Positions 51,587 through 59,429 of a stretch of 64,000 nucleotides of DNA are shown here, one piece after another. The translations under genes were made by a program, and so were the position numbers. The notes under the pieces are model-generated. The model was not told the DNA's origin, ran no database searches, and was given only the letters and a program-made list of their open reading frames with translations. How positions within the stretch are numbered: position 1 is the stretch's first letter; every line of letters begins with the position of its first letter. The DNA is from Microbacterium terregens (GTDB taxonomy: Bacteria; Pseudomonadota; Alphaproteobacteria; Sphingomonadales; Sphingomonadaceae): the NCBI RefSeq assembly GCF_027922045.1, contig NZ_BSEX01000024.1, positions 1 to 64,000 on the forward strand, read 5' to 3'.

Positions 51587-52329
51587 CAGCCGAAGTTCGC
51601 CTTCGGGACCGACGAGAAGCGGCGGACGCCGTGCTTCGGGTCGAGGCTGACGGTCTCTTCGTCGCCGATGGTGCGGTCGGGCTCGTCACCGTGCCCTTCC
51701 AGCGCCAGATCGTGCGTCGGGTCCCAGCCGGGCACCATCGCCTTGATCTCGGCGCCGGACAGCTTCTTCTTGTCGGTCTCGTAGCGCTTGCCGTTCACGA
51801 AGAAGAAGTAGGTGACCTTGATCGTCGCGGTGATGAACTTCTCGACGCCGGGGGCGGTGAGATCGACCTCGCTGCCCTCCTCGATCAGCTTGTCGGTACC
51901 GCCGCGGACCTCGAGGAACACCGCCTTGTCGGGGCCGATGCCCGCGAGGGTGCGGAGAACCGCTTCGGGGATGCTCGGCTTGCCCCAGACGATGCGGCTG
52001 TCGTCGAGCATGATGCGGTAGAGCGGGTCGGTGCTGAAGGCGACGAAGTGGTGGGCGACGCGATCGCGCAGGTCGATTTCCTCGTCGGCGCGGACATCTT
52101 CGAAATCGCCCTCGGGGGTGATCACGAAGAGCGAGTGACCATCGACGTCCTTGATCCCCGCGGCCTTCAGGACCTGACGGCCGAGCGGGACGGGGTCATC
52201 GAGAACGGTGGGGCGGTAGTCCACGCTGTCGAGGGCGAACGACACGCGGTAGCGCCCGGAGCGCAGCGGGCGGTTCTCCCGAACGGCGAGCTCGACGTCG
52301 TCGATGTCGGGGTGGTCGGTGATGGACAT
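51586..52329 (-). CDS. multi-ubiquitin-domain protein
   Basis: The start at 52329 (MSITDHPDIDDVELAVREN) has AAGAGGAA upstream. The 247-residue protein contains three ubiquitin-like units of 65-75 residues, at about 27-98, 103-167 and 172-247. Their openings align: RYRVSFALDSVDYRP, YRIMLDDSRIVWGKPSI, and YFFFVNGKRYETDKKKL; the third has the aromatic-rich start and GWDPTHDLALEG. The C-terminus reads SSVPKANFG, ending in a single glycine that could be activated by the E1 directly. It is the substrate-like core of a bacterial ubiquitination-like operon with the E2 and E1-JAB genes that follow. Confidence 0.87.
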   Translation of the reverse strand: MSITDHPDIDDVELAVRENRPLRSGRYRVSFALDSVDYRPTVLDDPVPLGRQVLKAAGIKDVDGHSLFVITPEGDFEDVRADEEIDLRDRVAHHFVAFSTDPLYRIMLDDSRIVWGKPSIPEAVLRTLAGIGPDKAVFLEVRGGTDKLIEEGSEVDLTAPGVEKFITATIKVTYFFFVNGKRYETDKKKLSGAEIKAMVPGWDPTHDLALEGHGDEPDRTIGDEETVSLDPKHGVRRFSSVPKANFG

Positions 52330-52412
52330 GGCTTGGTGTTCCTCTTGCGACCGCGGCGGCATTGCGTCGGTCTCAAAGGGTCAATCTCGCCAGCGCCGGA
52401 CGACCGGTAATT

Positions 52413-55400
52413 TCAGTCGAAGATTTTTTTCAGGCCGCCTTCCGCGATCGGGCCGCAGGTGAAGAAGGCGGGACAAAAGGGGCACGTCCGGTCGGAACGC
52501 TTCGGTTCGAAGCGTCCGTTGCTGATCGCGGTGAGCGCCTCGACCAGCTTCTCCGATCGCTTGCCCAGGTCCTTCTGGTCGAAGGTCACCGGCACGATGG
52601 GATCATCGTCGCCGAGGTGGACGATTTCGACGGCGCAGCCTGGCAGTGCGTCGGCCGCGGCCATTTGGAAGGCTGCGTCCGCAAGATCCTTTCCGGTCGT
52701 GGAGGAGCGATGGCCTGTCCTGATCATCCGCGTGATGTGGCGTCCGCCGGCCGTGGTGACGACGTCGTCTGCGACTGCCGTCACCGTGTCGTTCCCGATG
52801 CGGGTGCGCATCGGACTGGGATCGAGCCGACTGGAACCGGCGCGGATCTCCACGAACTTCTGGATCAGCAGGTCGGCGATTTCGCGATAAAGTCCGTATT
52901 CGTCGCCTGCGAGCGGCCCCTCCGACCACAGTCGTTCCAGAATCGTGGCGGCCTCGGCGGACGAGGCCGGAGTGGGCTGCCTGCTCGAGATCTCGTCGAT
53001 CACGGATCGCACGATGTCGTGCATGCTGGTCATCGTGGTCGGTGTGCGCCTGCCGCCGACGCCCAGGACGTGTGTGTACAGGAACCGGCGACGGCAGCGG
53101 GAATAGAGGTGTAGCTGGGCCGTCGCGATCTTGATGGGCGGGCCGAGCCGGATCGGTAGCGGTTCTTCCTCCGGGTCGCCGATGCGATCGGCGCGCGGTG
53201 TCGCCGCGCGCGTGCCCGTCACGCCCAGGCGGGCGATGAAGGGCGAGGGATCGCGACGCCTCGTGGCCCCGGTTGCCGACGGTGCCGTTCGGGTCGCCGA
53301 ATACAGAAGGAGACGGTCGCGCGCGCGCGAGGCGGCCACATAGAAGAGGCATTCCTGCTCCAGGTCGTGGTCCATCGCGGCGAGGGCCATGGTGCTGCGT
53401 TCGCCCTGGTCATCTCCCTCGATCAGCCCGTCCGGCACCGGGCAGGTCGGCCTGCGCGTGGCGGATGAGGTGGGAAGGCTGTTCTTGTTGAGCCCCATGA
53501 CGTGCACGACCGGGAACTCCAGCCCCTTGCTGCCATGGATCGTCATCAGCCTGACGGCATCGATACCTTGAGCCGCCTGTGGCAGCTGCCTGAGGTCGCG
53601 TTCGTCGGCGAGCTGGACGAGGCGGCGCACGCCGTCGAGCATCCGTTGCACCGGCAGGCCCGGGCCCGCACGCTCGGCGCGAAGGAACCCCATGAACTGC
53701 CAGATCGCGACGCCCATGGCCCGGCTGGCGACGCTGTCGGTCGCGGCGAGAAGGGCGGCGGTGCGTGTGCGGTCGAGAAGAAGTCGAGCCAGTATCGGCC
53801 ACGGCCTCCCCGTGACCTCGAAGCCCGCAAGCATGTTGACCATGCGCTGAAGCGCGGCGGCATCTTCTTGAGACAGCTTGGGCAGCGAATTTTTCACGTC
53901 GGTCCAGGCGAGTGGTTCGGCGTCGGTAGCCCGCAGGTGCTCGACGACAGTCGCGGCGCCGGCGAGGCTGAGCCCGGTCTCCAGCCCCGCGAGAGACGGC
54001 TTTCGGACAAGGCCCATGGCCCGGCGGTCGACGAGCAGCGAGAGGATGGACAGCAGATCCTTGATCTCGGGACGTTCGAACAGGTTTCCGAGATAGAGGA
54101 CCGGAATGCCGCGCCGTTCCAGTTCGCGCCCGATGCGGGTCAACCGGTCGTTGCCGGAGCATAGCACCGCATGGTCACGGTATTCGGTGTCCACCGATCG
54201 ACGTTCGATCTCGTCGGCGAGCGCGTCGGCCTCGTCGTCATTGTCTCCGAACGTCACGTGTTCCGGTGCATTCCCGGTGGCAGGGCGATCAGCCGTCAGC
54301 GCCGCGTCGCTCGTTCCGGCCTTCATCTCCCGGCCGAAGGCGGAGAAGGCGCCGACGATCTCGGGCGTCGATCTGTAGTTCAGGCGGAGCCTTCCACCCT
54401 TCGCTCCGGGGAAGTCGCCGGTGGCGAACCTCGACATGTTGTAGGACGACGCGCCGCGGAACCGGTAGATCGCCTGGCGCGCGTCCCCGACCGCCCAGAG
54501 GTTGGCGCCGCCGTCGGTCAGCAGTTGGAGCAATCTCACGCTGCTTCGGTTCACATCCTGATACTCGTCGACGAGGATGTGGGTGTAGGTGTTGCGAAGG
54601 ATCGACGCGGCTTCCGGATCGGAATCCAGGAGCGTGACCGGCAGCGACACCAGGTCGCCGAAGTCGACGGCTCCGGCAGCGTGCTTCAGCTCCTCGTAGC
54701 GGCTGTAGACGAGACCGATCTCGGCGCAGCGCTCCGCGGCCATGCGCTCGGCCGGATTCGAAGCCAGATCGAGCATCGTCCGGGCGAGAGTGGCGAAGCG
54801 TTCCGGGCCGGCGACCTCGTCCTTCGCGCGGGACATCGCGCCGAGCATCTCCTTCAGCGGCTTTGCTGGATTCATGATTTCGCGATGATGCTTGAGATCG
54901 AGGGCGAGATATTCCCGCTCCATGATCGCGATCGCCTCGCTCCGATCCATCATCCGGGGTTCGGAGGCGAAGCCCAGCTGCCGATGGTAGCGCCGCACGA
55001 TGTCCAGCCCGAAAGCATGGAAGGTTCCGATCCACATCGCGGACGCCGCCTCGGGCCGCATCCCCGCGATGCGCTCCGAGAGTTCTCCGGCAGCCTTATT
55101 GGAGAACGTCAGGACGAGCATGTTCCTTGGGTCGACGCCCTCGTCGACAAGCCCGGCGACGCGTCCGACGAGCGTCTGCGTCTTGCCGGTGCCGGGACCC
55201 GCCTCCAGCAGATATGGCACGCCGCGATGCCGTGCTGCCTCGGCCTGCTCGGGATTCAGGGGCTTCGGGGGCTTCTCCGCCGCGTCTTCGGCCTGCGGCT
55301 CAATCTCCGGAAGCAGCAGTGCGTCGAACAGCTGCATCGCGACGACGTCGAAGGGTGCGCCCAGCCGTTCTGCGATCTCGGTCGCGGTAATTCCGTCCAG

Positions 55401-55850
55401 ATGGAGGGCTTTGGCTCGCTTGCGGGGTAGGATGAGCTCGCGACCGAAGAGATCCATCTGGATCTCGCGGCGTTGTCGCCGACTGTAGTCCACGACCCGG
55501 TCCTCTCCGACCGGCGCTGCCTCGGAGGACCGGGTCGGATCGACGTCATGGGCGACATGCTCGATGCGATCGTCACCGAGCGTCGCGTGGCCGAGTTCAT
55601 GGCCAACCAGGAAGGCTTTGTAGAAGTCCGTGCCGGCGTCTTCGTGCCGGATCGTCCTGTTCCTGGGATCGAACTGCGCGCGGCCACCGGCGAGCAGCGT
55701 ACTGCCGGGCTCGATCGGTTCGATGTCGAGCCCGATCGCCGAAGCCGCGGCGCTGACGATCGCCTGGGGAGACCAGGGATCCGCACCATTGGCCGCCGCG
55801 CTCGCATGGAGGGCGGCAGCCCGATGTCTGGCGAGTTCGACGGCGTCCAA
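52413..55850 (-). CDS. ImmA/IrrE peptidase-UvrD helicase fusion with degenerate nuclease-like C-terminus
   Basis: A 1145-residue fusion. Residues 30-150 form an ImmA/IrrE zinc peptidase: HELGH at 84-88 and the third ligand in RREIQMDLFGRELILP. The UvrD/PcrA helicase follows: Walker A GPGTGKT at 218-224, VLTFSNKAAGELSERI, ILVDEYQDVNRSS, VGDARQAIYRFRGAS, RLRLNYRSTPEIVGAF, TIHGSKGLEFPVVHV and YVAASRARDRLLLYS. The C-terminus has the Cys pattern of an AddB/Cas4-like 4Fe-4S nuclease (SRCRRRFLYT, then CPFCPAFFTCG), but the catalytic vDyKTG region reads TRMIRTG, so nuclease activity is unlikely. It lies between the sigma-partner gene (3 nt) and multi-ubiquitin (83 nt). Confidence 0.9.
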   Translation of the reverse strand: MDAVELARHRAAALHASAAANGADPWSPQAIVSAAASAIGLDIEPIEPGSTLLAGGRAQFDPRNRTIRHEDAGTDFYKAFLVGHELGHATLGDDRIEHVAHDVDPTRSSEAAPVGEDRVVDYSRRQRREIQMDLFGRELILPRKRAKALHLDGITATEIAERLGAPFDVVAMQLFDALLLPEIEPQAEDAAEKPPKPLNPEQAEAARHRGVPYLLEAGPGTGKTQTLVGRVAGLVDEGVDPRNMLVLTFSNKAAGELSERIAGMRPEAASAMWIGTFHAFGLDIVRRYHRQLGFASEPRMMDRSEAIAIMEREYLALDLKHHREIMNPAKPLKEMLGAMSRAKDEVAGPERFATLARTMLDLASNPAERMAAERCAEIGLVYSRYEELKHAAGAVDFGDLVSLPVTLLDSDPEAASILRNTYTHILVDEYQDVNRSSVRLLQLLTDGGANLWAVGDARQAIYRFRGASSYNMSRFATGDFPGAKGGRLRLNYRSTPEIVGAFSAFGREMKAGTSDAALTADRPATGNAPEHVTFGDNDDEADALADEIERRSVDTEYRDHAVLCSGNDRLTRIGRELERRGIPVLYLGNLFERPEIKDLLSILSLLVDRRAMGLVRKPSLAGLETGLSLAGAATVVEHLRATDAEPLAWTDVKNSLPKLSQEDAAALQRMVNMLAGFEVTGRPWPILARLLLDRTRTAALLAATDSVASRAMGVAIWQFMGFLRAERAGPGLPVQRMLDGVRRLVQLADERDLRQLPQAAQGIDAVRLMTIHGSKGLEFPVVHVMGLNKNSLPTSSATRRPTCPVPDGLIEGDDQGERSTMALAAMDHDLEQECLFYVAASRARDRLLLYSATRTAPSATGATRRRDPSPFIARLGVTGTRAATPRADRIGDPEEEPLPIRLGPPIKIATAQLHLYSRCRRRFLYTHVLGVGGRRTPTTMTSMHDIVRSVIDEISSRQPTPASSAEAATILERLWSEGPLAGDEYGLYREIADLLIQKFVEIRAGSSRLDPSPMRTRIGNDTVTAVADDVVTTAGGRHITRMIRTGHRSSTTGKDLADAAFQMAAADALPGCAVEIVHLGDDDPIVPVTFDQKDLGKRSEKLVEALTAISNGRFEPKRSDRTCPFCPAFFTCGPIAEGGLKKIFD

Positions 55851-55853
55851 TGG

Positions 55854-56450
55854 TCAGGCCCGATCTTCCAGCAGCCGCTGCCGCTTTTCCTCGGGCACCT
55901 TGCACTGAACGAGAAGCTCCTCGAACGATATCTTGCCGTCCGCCACGCGGGGCGCTTCGTCGGACTTGTAGCTCAGTCCGGTGGCAAGCCGGTTTGATCC
56001 CGCCATGAACGCGCGGATGTCGTCGGCGGTCGCCCGGATGCCCTGCGCGATGGTTTCGACGACCCACGCCGGAACGGACGCGATGTCGACGAGCCTCGTA
56101 CTGAAGGCATGGATAACGCCGCTCGGCACTCCGAGAGTCCGACGCAGGGCGACGAGTTCGTCCGCCGTGGCCGACGCGAATGGATCGGCGACGGTACTCC
56201 CTGCAGGAGCACGAGCAGGGGCTGCTGACTGAAAAGCCGTCCACGACGCTTCGACCCAGGCCTCGTCAACCGAAGCGCTGGCGCCGTCGCTCGCTCGTAG
56301 AAGACGCAGGTCGAGCGACAGGTCGATCAGGTCGTCGGCGAGGTGCGGGTACGCCTGCAGATACCGTTCGAGCGTCGAACGGTCGTGCGCCGGCTCTACG
56401 GCGAACGCGAGGAGGATTTCCTCGTCGTCGTGTGGCAGACGATCAGTCAT
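55854..56450 (-). CDS. hypothetical partner of the sigma factor
   Basis: A 198-residue soluble protein that starts 8 nt inside the sigma gene and ends 3 nt before the ImmA/IrrE-UvrD gene. The N-terminal third is acidic and helical (TLERYLQAYPHLADDLIDLS). The C-terminal half contains a segment like a helix-turn-helix or RsbR-type linker (ELVALRRTLGVPSGVIHAFS, VPAWVVETIAQGIRATADDI). Its position matches an anti-sigma gene, and ImmA/IrrE peptidases elsewhere cleave repressors, so this protein is a candidate protease target. Both ideas are inference; I do not recognise the family. Confidence 0.6.
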   Translation of the reverse strand: MTDRLPHDDEEILLAFAVEPAHDRSTLERYLQAYPHLADDLIDLSLDLRLLRASDGASASVDEAWVEASWTAFQSAAPARAPAGSTVADPFASATADELVALRRTLGVPSGVIHAFSTRLVDIASVPAWVVETIAQGIRATADDIRAFMAGSNRLATGLSYKSDEAPRVADGKISFEELLVQCKVPEEKRQRLLEDRA

Positions 56451-57255
56451 GGTCTGATCCGATCTCGAGCGCCTTGCGTATCGAGGCGAACGCGGCGTCG
56501 CGACGGTTGCGGACGGTCTTCTCGGACGAGACCCCGATCGCCTTGCGGATCGATAGGACGCCCTCGTCCGAGGAGTCGATGGGCATTTCCTGGAGTATCA
56601 TCTCAATCACCCGGCGTTGCTTGTCTGGTAGGGCTTGTATCGCGGCGACGACGCGGGACCGGTAAATCGGGTCCTCCGACAGCAGCTCCTGCTTCAGGTC
56701 CAGGCTGCCGACGGCCTTCTCGACGGCGAGCGACGGTTCGTTGGTCTCGTCGTCGGCCTCGATGCGTTCGCTCCGCGCAGCCTGTCGTGTCGCGCGCTTC
56801 ATGGCCGTCTTGCGCAGGGCGGCGATGGCGTCGGCGAACATGACCTCGAAATAGTCGAGCGCGGATCCCGATTGGGTGCGGTCGACGCTCAGCCTCTCGT
56901 TGAACAGGTCTCGGACGCGGTCGCGAGCGTCCGCTGCATGGACGTTTTCCACAAGGCCGGATCGTTCGCCTTCGACCCGCGGAAGCACGGCACCGATGCG
57001 TCGCATCAATTCCCGATAGAGCTCGGCGAAGTAGGACTGGTCGTTGTCGTTGCGAGCGGCCCGGATCAGATGGACGACGCACTCTGACTGAACATAGAGG
57101 TCGGAGCGCGCATCGCGTATCTTCAGGGCGGCGATCACTTCCGAGCGCGGTAGTTCGACGAGCCTCTCGAGCGACCCCTCAACGTCTGCGCGGCGGGAAT
57201 ATATTGTTCCGTCCGGCTTCTGCTTCGTCAGTGGCGGTACTGTCCGCGTTCCCAA
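56443..57255 (-). CDS. sigma-70-family sigma factor heading the ubiquitin-like operon
   Basis: I choose the TTG at 57255 because GAGGGG lies 6 nt before it; the frame stays open to an ATG at 57393, but the extra 46 residues look non-coding. The 270-residue protein has a long N-terminal region and then an ECF-like core. SALDYFEVMFADAIAALRKT fits region 2. AAIQALPDKQRRVIEMILQE, then SIRKAIGVSSEKTVRNRRDA, fits region 4 with its helix-turn-helix. The N-terminal part, about 120 residues, is larger than in ordinary ECF factors. It probably drives its own operon in response to a signal relieved by the partner protein. Confidence 0.72.
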   Translation of the reverse strand: MGTRTVPPLTKQKPDGTIYSRRADVEGSLERLVELPRSEVIAALKIRDARSDLYVQSECVVHLIRAARNDNDQSYFAELYRELMRRIGAVLPRVEGERSGLVENVHAADARDRVRDLFNERLSVDRTQSGSALDYFEVMFADAIAALRKTAMKRATRQAARSERIEADDETNEPSLAVEKAVGSLDLKQELLSEDPIYRSRVVAAIQALPDKQRRVIEMILQEMPIDSSDEGVLSIRKAIGVSSEKTVRNRRDAAFASIRKALEIGSDHD

Positions 57256-57437
57256 AGTCGACCCCTCGCACAACTTCGATTTCGGGCCATCGTATCGCCC
57301 GTCGGATTCCCCGTCGATGGAAAGCGGATCGGATTTGCCGACTAAATGCGTCTTTGCCCCTCGCGTTTCAGGAGGGTGTGCTCCATCCACCAAGCGGGTA
57401 GTTGCGATCCCGAACCGCAGTCAGAGGGGGATCGTTC

Positions 57438-58652
57438 TTGATCGTCAGGGAGTACGTCAGGTGCACGGAGTGCGGCACCGCGCATGTCCTGCGGATCGGA
57501 TTGGGCGGCGAATCCGTGCAGGCGCACCAGTTCGCGTGCAACAGTTGCGCTCAGGAGATGGGGGTTCGCCTCGAGCTCGGGGTCGGCTGGTCCTATGGGC
57601 CGAATACCGAGAAATCCGAGGAAGACAACGACGCGCCGATCGTGAACCTTCACCCGTCGTTCGTCTTCTCGAAATCGAAGATCGGCAGCGCGGACGCGTT
57701 CCCCAGCCTGGATTTCGGGAAGCGGATGATCGACGGGATACTGGCGGCTCGGACGCGTGCCGGCCTGCCGGCGACGCTTGAGCTCCTGTCGGACGGGCAG
57801 CCTCGACGGGCGCGCATTACAGAGGAGTGGGATCAGCTGAGGGCGGCCTGGTCGCTGCATCGGAACGGTAAGGATGAGCTTGCGAGGAAGCGGCTGGAGA
57901 AGTTCATCCCGGGCGCGGGATATTCCGATCCCCCCGACACGCTGGCCGACTGGGTGTTCCAGTTCGCGGCGAGCCTGATCCAACCACGGTTCGAGGAGCA
58001 TTTCGAGGGCCTGTTCCAGCAGCTGATGATCGCGAAGGACAAGCCGGACTTCGACCGCTTCGTTCGTCATTTCGGTGACACGATGAGCGTCGCGCATGCG
58101 CGGCGCGCCTTCGAGGTCTGTAAGGCCTATCTCGGCGCCTTCTCCGAATTCTCGCAGGTACACCATCTGGTCGCATCCGGCGTCGAGGTCGGCGATGATC
58201 ATACGGCGGCATCGACCAATTTCGACGCGACGCGGATGTTCTACGGAAATGCCTTCGAGGCGTTCGGCGACAATGTCGAGTTCCTCACCTGCCTCAATAA
58301 CCTGATCGAGGGTCGGCCATTCGACCAGCTGCGCAACATCGCGCTGGCCGACTACCAGCGCACCGACAAGGCCGGACGGTGCAGGGCGATTTCCGAGAAT
58401 GCCGCAATGGCTTTGGTCTGCGTGGAGTTCGACAACCAGGTGCGCAATGCCTCTCACCACGGTGGGATGGTCTTCGACAGGGCGACCGGCAGCATCGAGT
58501 ACCGGTCGGGCAAAGGTGGTCAGGCCGACGTGCAATCCATGGGATATGCGTCATATCTTGCCCGGTGCTCGACCTTGTTCGCCCAGATACTCCTTCTCAT
58601 GCGGCATGAAATCCTGGTCGCCAACGAGTTCAAGGTCCGGCTTCCGCTCTGA
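57438..58652 (+). CDS. zinc-ribbon protein with HEPN-like motif
   Basis: The TTG at 57438 follows AGAGGGGGA at a good distance; an upstream in-frame TTG at 57402 is less likely. The 404-residue protein starts with a zinc ribbon (Cys9, Cys12, Cys34, Cys37: YVRCTECG and FACNSC). A helical middle part follows. A C-terminal segment, FDNQVRNASHHGGMVFD, holds an R-x4-H motif (Arg336, His341) as in HEPN ribonucleases, preceded by a long helix (AISENAAMALVCVEF). HEPN proteins cut RNA in many abortive-infection systems. It diverges from the sigma factor gene, so co-regulation is possible. The fold call is by motif only. Confidence 0.55.
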   Translation: MIVREYVRCTECGTAHVLRIGLGGESVQAHQFACNSCAQEMGVRLELGVGWSYGPNTEKSEEDNDAPIVNLHPSFVFSKSKIGSADAFPSLDFGKRMIDGILAARTRAGLPATLELLSDGQPRRARITEEWDQLRAAWSLHRNGKDELARKRLEKFIPGAGYSDPPDTLADWVFQFAASLIQPRFEEHFEGLFQQLMIAKDKPDFDRFVRHFGDTMSVAHARRAFEVCKAYLGAFSEFSQVHHLVASGVEVGDDHTAASTNFDATRMFYGNAFEAFGDNVEFLTCLNNLIEGRPFDQLRNIALADYQRTDKAGRCRAISENAAMALVCVEFDNQVRNASHHGGMVFDRATGSIEYRSGKGGQADVQSMGYASYLARCSTLFAQILLLMRHEILVANEFKVRLPL

Positions 58653-58827
58653 CTCAAGTCCGGCGCCGTTCGGCGACTGGCTTGCGAGCGCTGAGCATTC
58701 TTTCTGCTTCATTGTACTGGATGGTGCATTCGGGCTGACAGCGCACTCTCCTCGCTTCGCCTAGTTCAACCTACCTGGCCCGAGGGGCGCCATAGTTAGG
58801 TTGCCGGCGCGCAGCCGCTCCAAGCTT

Positions 58828-59415
58828 TTAGTCGACAATCCGGAAGGTGAGCCAGACCGGCCCCATCCTACCAGCAATGCGGAATGCCACGTCCCCGTCG
58901 GCGTTGAGTTCGTCCACGTGCGCGATGAACTCCTCGCTCGGCTTGACGGCCGATCGCGGCACGGTCACGAGGCAGCCGACGCGGCGATCCGCCTCGTTCC
59001 TGTCGACCTCGCGGGCGTCCTTCGACGCTCGGTCCAGTTTGGCCTCGAAAGTGCCGCGACGCAGCCCGGCAGCGGCGAATTGCTGCTTTACCTCGAACGC
59101 CCAGGAGATCTCCTCGGCGACCTCAGCCACCCAGAGGTCACATCGACCCTGTCGGAAGGGCCTGCCACGCGAGGCGTGCCGCTTGAGCGCGACGTATTCC
59201 GTATGTGCGAGGTAGCCCGCCTGCGCCGCCGCGTTGGCGAGCACGGCGACGCTCGCCGCCTCGTTCGAGTGGAATGGATCGAAGTCCTGAGACCAGCGAC
59301 AGAACTTGCGTCTGATCGCGGGCACGCGCCGGAACCACTCGGTCCAGTGCTTGACCTCTCGCGTCCGACGGTCGCCGGCCAGCAGCTTAACGCTCCGATG
59401 TTCGCGCAGGATCAT
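58828..59415 (-). CDS. PD-(D/E)XK-like protein downstream of the Rad50-like ATPase
   Basis: A 195-residue protein. Residues 85-112, FRQGRCDLWVAEVAEEISWAFEVKQ-like in layout, give Asp93, Glu108 and Lys110 on two adjacent strands, the restriction-endonuclease catalytic arrangement. A following Arg/Lys-rich helix (FEAKLDRASKDAREVDRNEA) and a strand VGCLVTVPRS fit the rest of the fold. The N-terminal part has a Trp-rich helix (EVKHWTEWFRRVPAIRRKF). It starts 14 nt after the stop of the YhaN-like gene, so it is the third gene of that operon and the likely DNA-cutting effector. Confidence 0.6.
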   Translation of the reverse strand: MILREHRSVKLLAGDRRTREVKHWTEWFRRVPAIRRKFCRWSQDFDPFHSNEAASVAVLANAAAQAGYLAHTEYVALKRHASRGRPFRQGRCDLWVAEVAEEISWAFEVKQQFAAAGLRRGTFEAKLDRASKDAREVDRNEADRRVGCLVTVPRSAVKPSEEFIAHVDELNADGDVAFRIAGRMGPVWLTFRIVD

Positions 59416-59429
59416 CGCTCTCCCCCCTG

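Noticed and set aside
49324..52329. A type II CBASS operon
   Set aside because: E1, E2 and JAB are present, but there is no cyclic-nucleotide synthase or CBASS effector, and a multi-ubiquitin protein is present instead.
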